From UBA1563 sp041671545 (GTDB taxonomy: Bacteria; Bacteroidota; Ignavibacteria; Ignavibacteriales; Ignavibacteriaceae): a stretch of 64,000 bases of DNA. Within the stretch, counting starts at the first letter, position 1. Each line of letters starts with the position of its first letter. Position numbers and translations under genes: made by a program. The stretch covers positions 129,142-193,141 of the forward strand of contig JBAZBI010000008.1 in NCBI GenBank assembly GCA_041671545.1, written 5' to 3'. Positions 18,842 through 28,297 of this stretch are shown here, in pieces. The notes beneath the pieces were generated by a model. The model did no database searches and was not told the origin of the DNA. It saw only the letters and a program-made list of their open reading frames with translations.

Positions 18842-19546
18842 TTATTCTGAAAGCCTTTTAATTTCAGTTCTTATTTCTTCAATTACTTCTACATTAAAAA
18901 TTTTCTTTTTACCTGTTCCAGATTTTATTGAAAAGACAAAAAATACTTTACCACTAAATTCTTTTTCAAATTTCTCATGATTTTTTTTGTGCATCTCAAT
19001 CCATTGATATTGATTCAACGCTTGTCCCGAGGCGATTGGTTTAATCTGAATTCCAATATATTGATCTGCGACTTTAATAAAAAAATCAACACTATATGTT
19101 CTATCCCATTTGTCTGAAGCTGGTTCAATTTTCATTTCAACAGCAGATTCTAATTGGCCATAAATAGTTTCAATTTCGGTTCTGTATCCATCGTATGTTC
19201 TGCGAAGAACTAAATTATAAGCATATTCAATACATTCTTCTTCCGTTATAGATACTAACTCCTTTTGAACTACCTCCGATAACTTTATAAAAAGAGTTTG
19301 ACCAAGGCCATTAATATATTCTCTTGTGATTTTAAAACCACTTTTCTTTTTTTGTTTACCTTCTGTAAAATAAAATTCCTCCCACTCTTTAAATCCATTT
19401 GGGGCACAACTTCTTATCAATTCGGATAAAGCTCCCACACTATAAGCTTTATTTAATCCCCATCTATTAAACGCATAATTCAAAAGTGTTTCGTGCTTAA
19501 ACTTAAATCCCTCACCGTCTGTTGCAGAACTCCATTCTTTATTCAT
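18842..19546 (-). CDS. Type II restriction endonuclease, MjaI-like
   Basis: A 234-residue protein that pairs with the methyltransferase gene 66 bases upstream. The segment SVGALSELI followed by EWEEFYF (about 36-60) matches the conserved N-terminal region of MjaI-family endonucleases, whose namesake cuts CTAG. A PD-(D/E)XK-type core is visible as a glutamate-rich helix, Asp154 in YSVDFFI and QIKP at 167-170; the usual ExK is QxK here, which is tolerated in some families. The gene starts at the ATG at 19546. The family assignment is from motif memory, so the recognition sequence is only a guess. Together the two genes would restrict unmodified foreign DNA. Confidence 0.7.
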   Translation of the reverse strand: MNKEWSSATDGEGFKFKHETLLNYAFNRWGLNKAYSVGALSELIRSCAPNGFKEWEEFYFTEGKQKKKSGFKITREYINGLGQTLFIKLSEVVQKELVSITEEECIEYAYNLVLRRTYDGYRTEIETIYGQLESAVEMKIEPASDKWDRTYSVDFFIKVADQYIGIQIKPIASGQALNQYQWIEMHKKNHEKFEKEFSGKVFFVFSIKSGTGKKKIFNVEVIEEIRTEIKRLSE

Positions 19547-19611
19547 AATTTGTCCAACAGAACCAATATAGTGACAGCAAATTGGTTCTAAAAAAGTAGT
19601 TGATATTTATT

Positions 19612-20913
19612 TTATTTGCCGTGAAATTCTTTATAAAGAGCTTTGAATTTATTCATGTATTTATAATCTGTTTTGTTATCCACTTCAACCATACCATTTT
19701 TAATTAAGTGTGCATTTATAAAAGTTTTATTTTCAAGATAGAGGTAGCAAAGCAAATTGTTTTCACTGTCATACTTCAGATTGTCGTATTTCAGAAAAAC
19801 TCTTTTGCCTTTTGTCTTATCAGTTAAAAATGAGGTCGCCTTTCCGTTTATTTTTGGGTCTTCTTTAATACCAATTAATTTCACGGTTAAGTCATTGCTC
19901 AAACGAATTTTTTCGGGGCTGATAATTTCTTTTACAGTGAAAAATTCTTCTCTCTTTGCAGAACTCTCCTTATCAATCTTAGAACCGAATTGAAGTTTTT
20001 TAACATCAATTTTCTTATCGAGTGCATGAGGATCTTTAAAAATGTATGGCTGCTTTTGAATTTCCTTTCCAAAATCTAAATCGGTTTTCGTTTCAATAAA
20101 TTCAAAAGTCGCATCATTCCCAAACAATCCCGACTGATTTGCAGAAAGTTTTTGTTTAATGACGGGAATAAATTCATGATTGATTTCATAACCTACCGAA
20201 TTTCTTCCTAGATTCTTTGCCGCAAGATTTGTTGTTCCACTACCAGCAAAAGGGTCAAGAACCGTATCACCAACAAATGCAAACATTTTTATTAATCGCT
20301 TTGGTAATTCTTCAGGAAACATTGCAATATGATTGTCCTGCCTTGTTCCCGCAAAATTCCAATGTCCCGCAAAAAATGTGTTCCATTCTTCAGCAGTCAT
20401 TCTTGAAAGTTCTTTATTTTCTTTTGTTGGTTTTGGTGCATCTCCCAATTTTTTGAAAATTAAAATAAATTCATAATCTAATTTCAAAATTCCGTTTCTT
20501 GGGTAAGGATAGGAACCCATTTGCACACCGCCGCCAGTCGTGTTAGATGTTGTTACCTTTTGCCAAATGATTGCGCCCATATAATCAAACCCGATGTTTT
20601 CACAGAATTTGATAATTTCTTCTCTGATGGGGATTACTTTATAGCGTCCATAATATACAGCGCGAGCAAACTGATCTCCAATATTTACGCAAAGCCGACA
20701 ACCATTGTGAAGAGTTCTGTAACATTCTTTCCAAACTAAATTAAGGTTGTTAATATAGCTTTCATATGAGTCATGAAAACCTATCTGATTTTCTGTTCCA
20801 TAATCCTTGAGTTGCCAGTATGGCGGAGAAGTAATTACCAGATGAACGGAATTATCTTCCAAATCGTTCATCTGTCTACTGTCACCATTTATTATTTTAT
20901 GATGTGTTTTCAA
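19612..20913 (-). CDS. DNA methyltransferase with C-terminal degenerate SNase-like domain
   Basis: A 433-residue modification enzyme. Residues 1-255 are a beta-class amino-methyltransferase: TSPPYW at 28-33 (catalytic motif IV, the form common in N4-cytosine enzymes) and the AdoMet loop DPFAGSGTT at 220-228. Residues about 322-433 look like a staphylococcal-nuclease (SNase) barrel: VKLIGI, GKRVFLKYD, LCYLYLE, then INAHLIKNGMV. The residues equivalent to SNase Arg35, Glu43 and Arg87 appear to be Lys, Pro and Asn/Leu, so nuclease activity is unlikely and a DNA-binding role is more plausible. The start is TTG at 20913 with AAAGGA five bases upstream. It protects host sites from the nuclease encoded next. 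Confidence 0.85.
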   Translation of the reverse strand: MKTHHKIINGDSRQMNDLEDNSVHLVITSPPYWQLKDYGTENQIGFHDSYESYINNLNLVWKECYRTLHNGCRLCVNIGDQFARAVYYGRYKVIPIREEIIKFCENIGFDYMGAIIWQKVTTSNTTGGGVQMGSYPYPRNGILKLDYEFILIFKKLGDAPKPTKENKELSRMTAEEWNTFFAGHWNFAGTRQDNHIAMFPEELPKRLIKMFAFVGDTVLDPFAGSGTTNLAAKNLGRNSVGYEINHEFIPVIKQKLSANQSGLFGNDATFEFIETKTDLDFGKEIQKQPYIFKDPHALDKKIDVKKLQFGSKIDKESSAKREEFFTVKEIISPEKIRLSNDLTVKLIGIKEDPKINGKATSFLTDKTKGKRVFLKYDNLKYDSENNLLCYLYLENKTFINAHLIKNGMVEVDNKTDYKYMNKFKALYKEFHGK

Positions 20914-20993
20914 TTGTCCTTTATTTTAGATCTAATTCCCTATTAATAAAAACTAAATTCAGAAGTTATATTTCAACTTTCTATTCCTCAACT

Positions 20994-23489
20994 TTACTTT
21001 TTCTCTTCCGCAGCGTTTGAAACATCTGGAACAATTTCATCTTCAATGAAAATTAATTGTTCGGTTTTCTCTACGTGCTTTGCAATAATTTTACTTCCTT
21101 CTTTAAAAGAACCTCGCAGAATTTCTTCTGCTAATGGATCTTCAATGTATTGTTGGATCGCTCTGCGCAAAGGACGAGCGCCAAACTTCTGGTCAAATCC
21201 TTTCTCTGCAATAAATTCTTTCGCAGAAGTTTCCAACACGATCTCCATTTTATTATCGTGAATGTTATTCAACAAATCTTTTATCTCAATATCAATGATC
21301 TTCAAAATGTCTTCCCTCTCAAGACTTCTGAAAACAATTGTTTCATCCAATCGATTTAGAAATTCCGGATTAAACAATTTCTTCATCGCGTCTTCGACAG
21401 TGTTTTTCATGTTGGAATATTGATTCTCAACACCGGAAAGCTGTGAAAAACCGAAAGCGCCGATCGACTTGATATCTCTCGCTCCGATATTCGACGTCAT
21501 GATGATGATCGTATTTTTAAAATCTACTTTTCGTCCCAAACTATCAGTTAATAAACCTTCGTCTAAAACTTGAAGAAGAATTGAAAAAATGTCGGGATGA
21601 GCTTTTTCAATTTCATCAAATAAAACTACGGAATAAGGTTTTCGTCTTACTTTTTCGGTCAACTGTCCCCCCTCTTCGTAACCAACATATCCTGGAGGCG
21701 CACCAACTAAGCGTGAGACAGCGAATTTTTCCATGTACTCGCTCATATCAATTTTGATAAGTGCGGTATCCGAGTCAAACAAATATCTTGCAAGTACTTT
21801 ACACAATTCGGTTTTACCAACTCCCGTTGGACCAAGAAAAATAAAACTGCCTATCGGGCGTTTAGGATTTTTTAATCCCGCTCTCGCTCTTCTGATCGAC
21901 TTAGTTAATTTCGTAACTGCTTCATCCTGTCCAACGATCATTTTCTTTAATGATTCTTCCATGTTCAGAAGTTTGTCCGATTCTGTTTGTGCAACACGTG
22001 TAACCGGAATACCAGTCATCATTGCAACAACCGTGGCTATATCTTCTTCGGAAACATCATAGATAATATCTTTTGTTTTCGCTTCCCATTCACGTTTAGC
22101 AATTTCAAGATCAGATTGAATCCGGCGTTCTTTATCACGTAAACGCGCAGCTTCTTCGTAATCTTGCTTTTTAACTACTAAAGTTTTTTCCTGTCTGATC
22201 TTTGCGATTTCATCTTCAAGCGAGAGAATTGCTTGCGGGACTTCAAAATTTCCCATGTGTACACGTGAACCCGCTTCGTCAAGAACATCTATTGCTTTGT
22301 CCGGTAAATGGCGGTCGGTGATATAACGTTCGCTTAATCTTACCGCAGCTTCAATTCCTTGATCGCTGTATTTTACATGATGATGTTCTTCGTATTTAAA
22401 TTTTATGTTGAAGAGAATCTGAATAGTTTCATCAACATTTGGCGGTTCAACCATAATTTTTTGAAATCTACGATCAAGCGCACCGTCGGTTTCGATGTAT
22501 TTTCTATATTCATCTAACGTTGTTGCACCGATGCATTGAATATCTCCCCGGGATAAAGCCGGTTTGAACATATTTGATGCATCTAATGAACCGGATGCGC
22601 CGCCCGCACCAACAATAGTATGAAGTTCATCAATGAAAAGAATCACTTCTTTAGCTTTTTCAAGTTCGTTCATCAACGCTTTCATACGTTCTTCAAATTG
22701 CCCGCGGTATTTTGTTCCGGCAACAAGTCCGGCTAAATCTAAAGTTACAACTCTTTTGTCTTGCAATATTCTCGGGACTTTTTTCTGAACGATACGCAAT
22801 GCCAATCCTTCGGCAATAGCCGTTTTACCAACACCGGGCTCGCCGATCAGTACAGGATTATTTTTCTTTCTTCTGCTCAGAATTTGAGCAACACGCTCAA
22901 TCTCTTTTTCTCTTCCAACCACCGGATCCAATTTATCATCGATGGCAAGTTTGGTTAAGTCTCTTCCAAAATTATCAAGCACCGGAGTTTTTGTTTTTTC
23001 AATTTTCTTATCCATCTGAGGAGCAGTTCCCCGAAACGGTTCTTTCGGCTCCTTTGATGATAGCATCTCATTCAATTCAGCACGCGTAATATCGTAAGTA
23101 ATATTAAACTGATGGAGAATTTGAGTAGCAATATTTTCCTCATCACGTAAAAGCGATAAAAGTAAATGCTCGGTTCCGATAACATCGGCTTTATAAATTT
23201 TTGCTTCGATTTGTGTAATCTTTAAAACCTTCTCGGCTTGCTTTGTTAAAGGGATGTTCCCAATTGTAAGCGTTCCGCCGGAAGTACGAACTGTGTCTTC
23301 TACTGTTTTTTTTAATCTTACAAGATCGCAGTCCAGGTTTCGTAAAATACGGACAGCCACACCTTGTCCTTCGCGGATAACACCGAGAAGTAAATGTTCT
23401 GTACCAATATAATCGTGACCAAGACGAAGGGCTTCTTCGCGGCTTAACCGGATCACATCTTGTAGTCTATCTGAAAAATTTCCATCCAT
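20994..23489 (-). CDS. clpC: ATP-dependent Clp protease ATP-binding subunit ClpC
   Basis: An 831-residue AAA+ unfoldase. Two N-terminal Clp repeat motifs (residues about 5-70 and 80-140) precede the first AAA module (Walker A GEPGVGKT at 216-223, Walker B LFIDELHT). A UVR-type coiled linker (KQDYEEAARLRDKE) around 435-450 distinguishes ClpC from ClpA and fits the place where adaptors dock. The second AAA module has GPTGVGKTE near 555 and a C-terminal small domain. It feeds substrates to ClpP and also disaggregates proteins. The length is normal for ClpC. The gene is divergent from floA, with 189 bases between them for two promoters; no CtsR-type repressor gene is nearby. Confidence 0.96.
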   Translation of the reverse strand: MDGNFSDRLQDVIRLSREEALRLGHDYIGTEHLLLGVIREGQGVAVRILRNLDCDLVRLKKTVEDTVRTSGGTLTIGNIPLTKQAEKVLKITQIEAKIYKADVIGTEHLLLSLLRDEENIATQILHQFNITYDITRAELNEMLSSKEPKEPFRGTAPQMDKKIEKTKTPVLDNFGRDLTKLAIDDKLDPVVGREKEIERVAQILSRRKKNNPVLIGEPGVGKTAIAEGLALRIVQKKVPRILQDKRVVTLDLAGLVAGTKYRGQFEERMKALMNELEKAKEVILFIDELHTIVGAGGASGSLDASNMFKPALSRGDIQCIGATTLDEYRKYIETDGALDRRFQKIMVEPPNVDETIQILFNIKFKYEEHHHVKYSDQGIEAAVRLSERYITDRHLPDKAIDVLDEAGSRVHMGNFEVPQAILSLEDEIAKIRQEKTLVVKKQDYEEAARLRDKERRIQSDLEIAKREWEAKTKDIIYDVSEEDIATVVAMMTGIPVTRVAQTESDKLLNMEESLKKMIVGQDEAVTKLTKSIRRARAGLKNPKRPIGSFIFLGPTGVGKTELCKVLARYLFDSDTALIKIDMSEYMEKFAVSRLVGAPPGYVGYEEGGQLTEKVRRKPYSVVLFDEIEKAHPDIFSILLQVLDEGLLTDSLGRKVDFKNTIIIMTSNIGARDIKSIGAFGFSQLSGVENQYSNMKNTVEDAMKKLFNPEFLNRLDETIVFRSLEREDILKIIDIEIKDLLNNIHDNKMEIVLETSAKEFIAEKGFDQKFGARPLRRAIQQYIEDPLAEEILRGSFKEGSKIIAKHVEKTEQLIFIEDEIVPDVSNAAEEKK

Positions 23490-23678
23490 ATTCTTAGTTC
23501 CCTTGTTTTAATCTATAACAATTTTAATTCTAAAATTGTTTCATGCCCAATATATTAATTGAAAATTCTCCAATCAAGTTAGAAATAGCACGATTAATTG
23601 AATTTTCCGCACATCCCTTGAAAAACACCAAAAATAATTGTAAATAGAGGGAAGAAAAAAATATATTTAGGAGTAAAT

Positions 23679-24659
23679 ATGGAAGCATTAGCAGGCTTAT
23701 CAGTAGTTCTTATTATTGTAGCCTTGATCATTCTCTTCATCATTCTCTATTTTGTGCCGATCGGATTATTTGTAACGGCATTCTTTTCAGGAGTTAAGGT
23801 AAGAATATTTAAAGATTTAGTCGGAATGCGTTTACGTAAAGTTCCGCCGCACGTTATCGTTCGCGCAATGATCACTGCGACAAAAGCCGGTATTGCACTT
23901 GACATAGGTAAATTGGAAGCTCACTATCTTGCCGGTGGAAATGTTGAGCGTGTTATCAACGCTTTAATTTCTGCCGATAAAGCAAACTTGGGTTTATCCT
24001 TTGAGCGCGCAACCGCGATCGATTTAGCGGGACGAGATGTTTTGGAAGCCGTTAAAATGTCGGTTCTTCCAAAAGTAATTGAAACGCCTTTAGTAGCAGC
24101 AATGGCGAAGAACGGAATTCAGCTTAAAGCGATTGCAAGAATAACAATTCGAACTAATATCGATAGACTCGTCGGCGGTGCAACCGAAGCGACAATTTTA
24201 GCCAGAGTTGGTGAAGGAATTGTTTCTACCATCGGCTCATCCGATACACACAAACATGTTTTAGAAAATCCTGATTCAATTTCCAAAGTGGTTTTGGCAA
24301 AAGGACTCGATGCCGGTACCGCGTTTGAAATTCTTTCGATTGATATTGCCGACGTTGACGTTGGTGAAAATATTGGAGCAAAATTACAAACAGATCAGGC
24401 GCAGGCAGATTTACAAATTGCACGCGCACGCGCCGAAGAGCGTAGAGCCGCTGCAGTAGCGCTTGAACAAGAAATGGTCGCGGAAGTTGCTAAACAAAGA
24501 GCCCGTGTTACTGAAGCCGAAGCTGAAATTCCAAAAGCAATTGCAGAAGCGTTCCGCAGCGGACACCTTGGAGTAATGGATTATTATAATCTTAAAAACA
24601 TTCAAGCTGATACACAAATGCGCGACTCGATTGCAAAACCGGAAGAGAAAAAAGGATAA
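23679..24659 (+). CDS. floA: Flotillin-like protein FloA (UPF0365)
   Basis: A 326-residue SPFH-superfamily protein. The N-terminus is a hydrophobic hairpin (LSVVLIIVALIILFIILYFVPIG split by few polar residues), followed by the very conserved FloA core including RKVPPHVIVRAMI and the Ala/Glu-rich coiled coil near 240-300 (AQADLQIARARAEERRAAAV). FloA proteins form oligomers in functional membrane microdomains and scaffold membrane protein complexes. The start ATG at 23679 has AGGAG in place. It is followed after 5 bases by a small membrane-anchored protein gene and then the helicase, a probable three-gene transcript. Confidence 0.94.
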   Translation: MEALAGLSVVLIIVALIILFIILYFVPIGLFVTAFFSGVKVRIFKDLVGMRLRKVPPHVIVRAMITATKAGIALDIGKLEAHYLAGGNVERVINALISADKANLGLSFERATAIDLAGRDVLEAVKMSVLPKVIETPLVAAMAKNGIQLKAIARITIRTNIDRLVGGATEATILARVGEGIVSTIGSSDTHKHVLENPDSISKVVLAKGLDAGTAFEILSIDIADVDVGENIGAKLQTDQAQADLQIARARAEERRAAAVALEQEMVAEVAKQRARVTEAEAEIPKAIAEAFRSGHLGVMDYYNLKNIQADTQMRDSIAKPEEKKG

Positions 24660-24664
24660 CCTAA

Positions 24665-25189
24665 ATGGATAATTTGATCAACATCCTTGTTGCGATCATT
24701 ATTATTTACAGTTTTCTTGCACCTCTTTTTAAAAAGAAAAAAGAGGGAGATGCAGAATTTCCCGGTGGAATTAATCCGAATCGACCGAAACAAAAACAAA
24801 AGCCTTCGTATTCAGGAACGGATTTTGACATTCTTACCGAAATTGAAGAAATGATGAACCGGGGGAAACTTCCTCCCGTTGAGACGTTTCCCGGAGGTGA
24901 GGAAATAGTTGTTGAGAAGGTTCCTACAAGAGATAGAACAACCTTGGCTAAATCCGATCCGGTTATAAAGGAAAAAGAAGGTATCTATGAATATAAAAAA
25001 TTTAAGATCTCGGAAGATGAGAGACTTAGTCTGGAAAGGGATTTGGAAAAGCAATTCACTTCTCAGAGAAAAGTTTATTACAATCCGGCTTTTGCAAGGG
25101 TAAAAAGTTCTTTCCGGAATAAAGAAGATTTTAAAAATGGATTTATTATTTCAGAAATATTAGGAAAGCCTAAAGCTCTGAGAAGATGA
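24665..25189 (+). CDS. Small membrane-anchored protein of unknown function, next to floA
   Basis: A 174-residue protein with one N-terminal membrane anchor (residues 4-22, LINILVAIIIIYSFLAPLF) followed by a Lys-rich stop-transfer signal and a charged, Pro-containing, mostly hydrophilic body rich in Glu and Lys. It resembles no enzyme family that I recognise. Its position between floA (5 bases upstream) and the UvrD-like gene (4-base ATGA overlap downstream) suggests co-transcription. A plausible role is as a partner of the FloA membrane scaffold, because small one-helix proteins often lie beside SPFH genes, but that is inference from position only. Confidence 0.75.
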   Translation: MDNLINILVAIIIIYSFLAPLFKKKKEGDAEFPGGINPNRPKQKQKPSYSGTDFDILTEIEEMMNRGKLPPVETFPGGEEIVVEKVPTRDRTTLAKSDPVIKEKEGIYEYKKFKISEDERLSLERDLEKQFTSQRKVYYNPAFARVKSSFRNKEDFKNGFIISEILGKPKALRR

Positions 25190-27183
25190 TCCAGAAAAAA
25201 TATCAGCTGAAACGAGTTAATCAAGCGGGCTTAATTACTAGTAATATTAATGAAGCCCGTTTTGTTATCAACTATAAAAATGAATTAAATCCGGCGCAGT
25301 ACGAAGCGGCAAGCGCTGTTGACGGCGCTTATTTAATCATCGCGGGCGCCGGTTCTGGCAAAACAAGAACGTTGGTTTACCGTGTTGCAAGACTAATTGA
25401 ACTTGGCAATCAACCGCAATCAATTTTACTTCTTACCTTCACACGCAAAGCAGCGAATGAGATGATGAACCGCGCGGCAATGCTGCTTGATAATCGTTGT
25501 TCAAAAATAAACGGAGGAACATTCCACTCATTTGCAAATTCTATTTTGCGGAAATATGCTAAAGCTATCGGATTTGAATCTTCGTTCACCATTCTCGATC
25601 AAGGTGATAGCCAGGATGTTATTAATTTAATCCGAAGTCAATCAGGACTTGCAAAAAAAGAAAAACGGTTCCCGAACAAACAAACCCTCAACAAAGTATT
25701 TAGTCTATCGGTTAATACGGAACGAAAAGTAGAAGATATTATTCTTGATGACTATCCTCACTTTTATGAGCAGATAGATCAAATTCTCGATATTCAAAAA
25801 ATCTACGGCAGTTACAAGAAAAAGAATAATCTCCTCGATTATGACGACCTTCTGATTTACCTGAGAGATTTTCTTTTCAGCCTCTCCCCTTCCGCCAAAT
25901 CGCTTCTTCAATCTTTCAATTTTGTTATGGTCGATGAATATCAAGATACGAACAAGCTGCAAGCGAGTGTGGTAAATGCGTTGACACAATTGAAGCAAAA
26001 CATCATGGTTGTCGGAGATGATTCGCAATCGATCTATGCTTTCCGCGGAGCTAATTTTAAGAACATTATGGATTTTCCCAATCTTTACAATGATGTAAAG
26101 ATCATTAAACTTGAAGAAAATTACCGCAGCACACCGGAGGTTTTGAATTTTGCAAATAAAGTTGTTGAGGAAGCAATAGAAAAATATCCGAAGGTTCTGT
26201 TCTCACAAAAACTTTCGGGCGAACTTCCCGCTATTGTAGCTACGCAAAATGAAAATCTTCAATCGAAATTTATCGTTGAAAAAATTCTTGAACTCCACGA
26301 AGAAGGAATTGACTTAAAAGATATTGCCGTACTCTTCCGCTCTTCCTATTCTTCTTTTGATCTCGAAATTGAACTGAACAAAGCGAACATTCCATTTATA
26401 AAATTCGGCGGGATGAAGTTTGTTGAGACCGCGCATATAAAGGATGTTCTCGCGTTTCTTCGCATCAGTTTAAATCCGAAAGATGTTGTAAGCTGGTACA
26501 GAATTTTACTTTTACATGAAGGTGTCGGACCTAAAACTGCCGAGAGAATTTTAGATGAAATCGCAACGGGAAATCTTTCTTTAAATCGCGATCCTCATTC
26601 CGATTCAAAAACCAAATTGAATGACAAAATATTCCGGCTACTTGAAATACTCTATTCACTTCACACAAAAAACGGAACACCAACAGAAAAAGCCCAGCAA
26701 GTGATTGATTATTATCTGCCGATTTTTAAAGACAAGTATGATGATTTCAATAAAAGGAAAAAGGACCTCGACATCTTTTTAAATATTACCGAGAAATATC
26801 ACTCGATGGAAAGTCTTCTTTCCGATATGGCAATTGAACCGCCGATTGACAGCGTTGTTGATCTTGAAGAAACTACAAAAGAAGATGAGTTTGTTACTCT
26901 CTCAACAATTCATTCTGCAAAAGGGTTGGAGTGGCATTCTGTTTTTGTCATCCACGCGATTGACGGCTTTTTCCCTTCATACCGTGCAATGGATAAAGTA
27001 GATAATCTTGAAGAAGAAAGACGGCTGATGTATGTCGCTATTACGCGCGCGAAACAAAATCTTTTTATTTCTTATCCGATGAATATTTACGACCGGGAAT
27101 CGGGAACGACTTTTTCAAAACCCTCAAGGTTTATTGCAAATATTACAGAGGAATTGGCAGAAGGATGGTTGTTGGAGGAATAA
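25186..27183 (+). CDS. UvrD/PcrA/Rep-family superfamily 1 DNA helicase
   Basis: A 665-residue SF1A 3'-5' helicase. All core motifs are readable: Q-motif LNPAQYEA near 34-41, Walker A AGAGSGKTR at 53-61, motif Ia LLTFTRKAANEM, motif II VDEYQDTN, motif III GDDSQSIYAFRGA, motif IV ENYRS, motif V STIHSAKGLEW and motif VI YVAITRAKQNL. These enzymes unwind DNA in nucleotide excision or mismatch repair or at stalled replication forks. The length is close to Rep/UvrD (about 650-720). The C-terminal Tudor-like tail of PcrA is not obvious, so I do not assign uvrD, pcrA or rep. The start overlaps the preceding stop by four bases. Confidence 0.93.
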   Translation: MIQKKYQLKRVNQAGLITSNINEARFVINYKNELNPAQYEAASAVDGAYLIIAGAGSGKTRTLVYRVARLIELGNQPQSILLLTFTRKAANEMMNRAAMLLDNRCSKINGGTFHSFANSILRKYAKAIGFESSFTILDQGDSQDVINLIRSQSGLAKKEKRFPNKQTLNKVFSLSVNTERKVEDIILDDYPHFYEQIDQILDIQKIYGSYKKKNNLLDYDDLLIYLRDFLFSLSPSAKSLLQSFNFVMVDEYQDTNKLQASVVNALTQLKQNIMVVGDDSQSIYAFRGANFKNIMDFPNLYNDVKIIKLEENYRSTPEVLNFANKVVEEAIEKYPKVLFSQKLSGELPAIVATQNENLQSKFIVEKILELHEEGIDLKDIAVLFRSSYSSFDLEIELNKANIPFIKFGGMKFVETAHIKDVLAFLRISLNPKDVVSWYRILLLHEGVGPKTAERILDEIATGNLSLNRDPHSDSKTKLNDKIFRLLEILYSLHTKNGTPTEKAQQVIDYYLPIFKDKYDDFNKRKKDLDIFLNITEKYHSMESLLSDMAIEPPIDSVVDLEETTKEDEFVTLSTIHSAKGLEWHSVFVIHAIDGFFPSYRAMDKVDNLEEERRLMYVAITRAKQNLFISYPMNIYDRESGTTFSKPSRFIANITEELAEGWLLEE

Positions 27184-27301
27184 AGTCGGTCGGGGCTAAT
27201 TATGTTTTGTGATCTTTTTTAATGAATTTGCGCTTGCTGGCAACTTATTTTTTGATTTTTCTTTGATAACTAACTAATAAAATAAAAATGAAGTACTCTT
27301 T

Positions 27302-28063
27302 ATGGGAAAAGTAATTGCGGTTGCGGTTCCAAAAGGAGGGGTTGGCAAAACAACATCGGTGATAAATATAGCTGCAAGTTTAGCCGTTGCCGAGAAAAAA
27401 ACTTTGATCATTGATTTCGATCCATCAGGAGCTTGTTCAATCGCTCTAGGGTTTACTCCTGAAAAAATAAACGGCGATATTTTCGACGTTTTTAGTTATA
27501 CAAAAACTGTTGATAAAGTAATCCACAAAACTGATATTCCATTTTTAGATTTCATTCCTTCGCTCGTTCCCTCATATCAATCTGAACAACGTTTGGAAAA
27601 ATTATCAGCCAACATCATGTTTATTTCAAATGTGGTTAGAGCACAGGCTGAAACTTACGATTATGTGCTTATCGATTGTCCTCCCTACCTAAAAGGAATG
27701 ACCACCAATGCTCTGGCGGTTTCCGATTCTCTATTAATTCCTATTCGTGCGGAGAATTTTTCATTAGACGCACTTCGTAAAATCCTTCGTCACGTTGATT
27801 TCATTAAACAAATGTATAATCACAGACTTAAAATTGAAGGGATATTTTTTACGATGTTCGAGCCGCATACAAAAGTATCAATTTTGGCAATGGCGGAACT
27901 TGCAGAAAACTTCAACGGGCATTTACTTAAAACAATGATTCCCAAAAACGTTACAATTTCAGAATCTGCATTTAAGGGAATCCCGGCAGTTTTATACAAA
28001 GCACTTTCCAAAGGATCACAAGCTTATTTAAATTTAGCGATCGAAATAATGAGTAAAAATTAA
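27302..28063 (+). CDS. ParA/Soj-family ATPase
   Basis: A 253-residue deviant Walker ATPase: KGGVGKTT at 11-18, the Walker A' FDPSG near 40 and DYVLIDCPP near 120. ParA-type ATPases form dynamic gradients on DNA that segregate chromosomes or position protein complexes. No parB gene or parS-like repeat lies within the window next to it, so this is an orphan ParA that may position something other than the origin. It begins 118 bases after the helicase gene in the same direction. The following 234 bases up to tRNA-Leu carry palindromes. Confidence 0.85.
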   Translation: MGKVIAVAVPKGGVGKTTSVINIAASLAVAEKKTLIIDFDPSGACSIALGFTPEKINGDIFDVFSYTKTVDKVIHKTDIPFLDFIPSLVPSYQSEQRLEKLSANIMFISNVVRAQAETYDYVLIDCPPYLKGMTTNALAVSDSLLIPIRAENFSLDALRKILRHVDFIKQMYNHRLKIEGIFFTMFEPHTKVSILAMAELAENFNGHLLKTMIPKNVTISESAFKGIPAVLYKALSKGSQAYLNLAIEIMSKN

Positions 28064-28297
28064 AAAATCCTTTCTCCCTAATTGATTGAACCATCGAAGT
28101 TTCTTATATTTGATCCGTTCTTTTTATTAATTGCGTAAGTTGACCCCATATAATATTAAGCACAAAAACCGTTGAAACGGTTTAAAATATAAATTTTTGT
28201 CTTATTAACACCTCGATTAATCGAGGTGTTAATGAAAATTTTCGCTGTTCAATTCAACCGTTTAGCGGTTTGTATTCTTTTTTTATTGTTTTTATTT
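28064..28297. repeat. Palindrome cluster upstream of tRNA-Leu
   Basis: A 234-base non-coding stretch. It contains ACCGTTGAAACGGT (a short hairpin near 28169), a perfect 30-base palindrome at 28204-28233 built from two arms of ATTAACACCTCGATT, and near 28255 AACCGTTTAGCGGTT, which repeats the first hairpin's arms. The nesting (hairpin, palindrome, hairpin) resembles composite repetitive palindromes rather than a single terminator. A TATATTTG at 28105-28112 with TTG about 20 bases upstream fits the Bacteroidota promoter pattern and could start a transcript reading into tRNA-Leu, but this is weak. Confidence 0.6.

Noticed and set aside
27302..28063. Chromosome partition locus (parAB-parS)
   Set aside because: Only a ParA-like gene is present; no parB and no parS-like repeats were seen.
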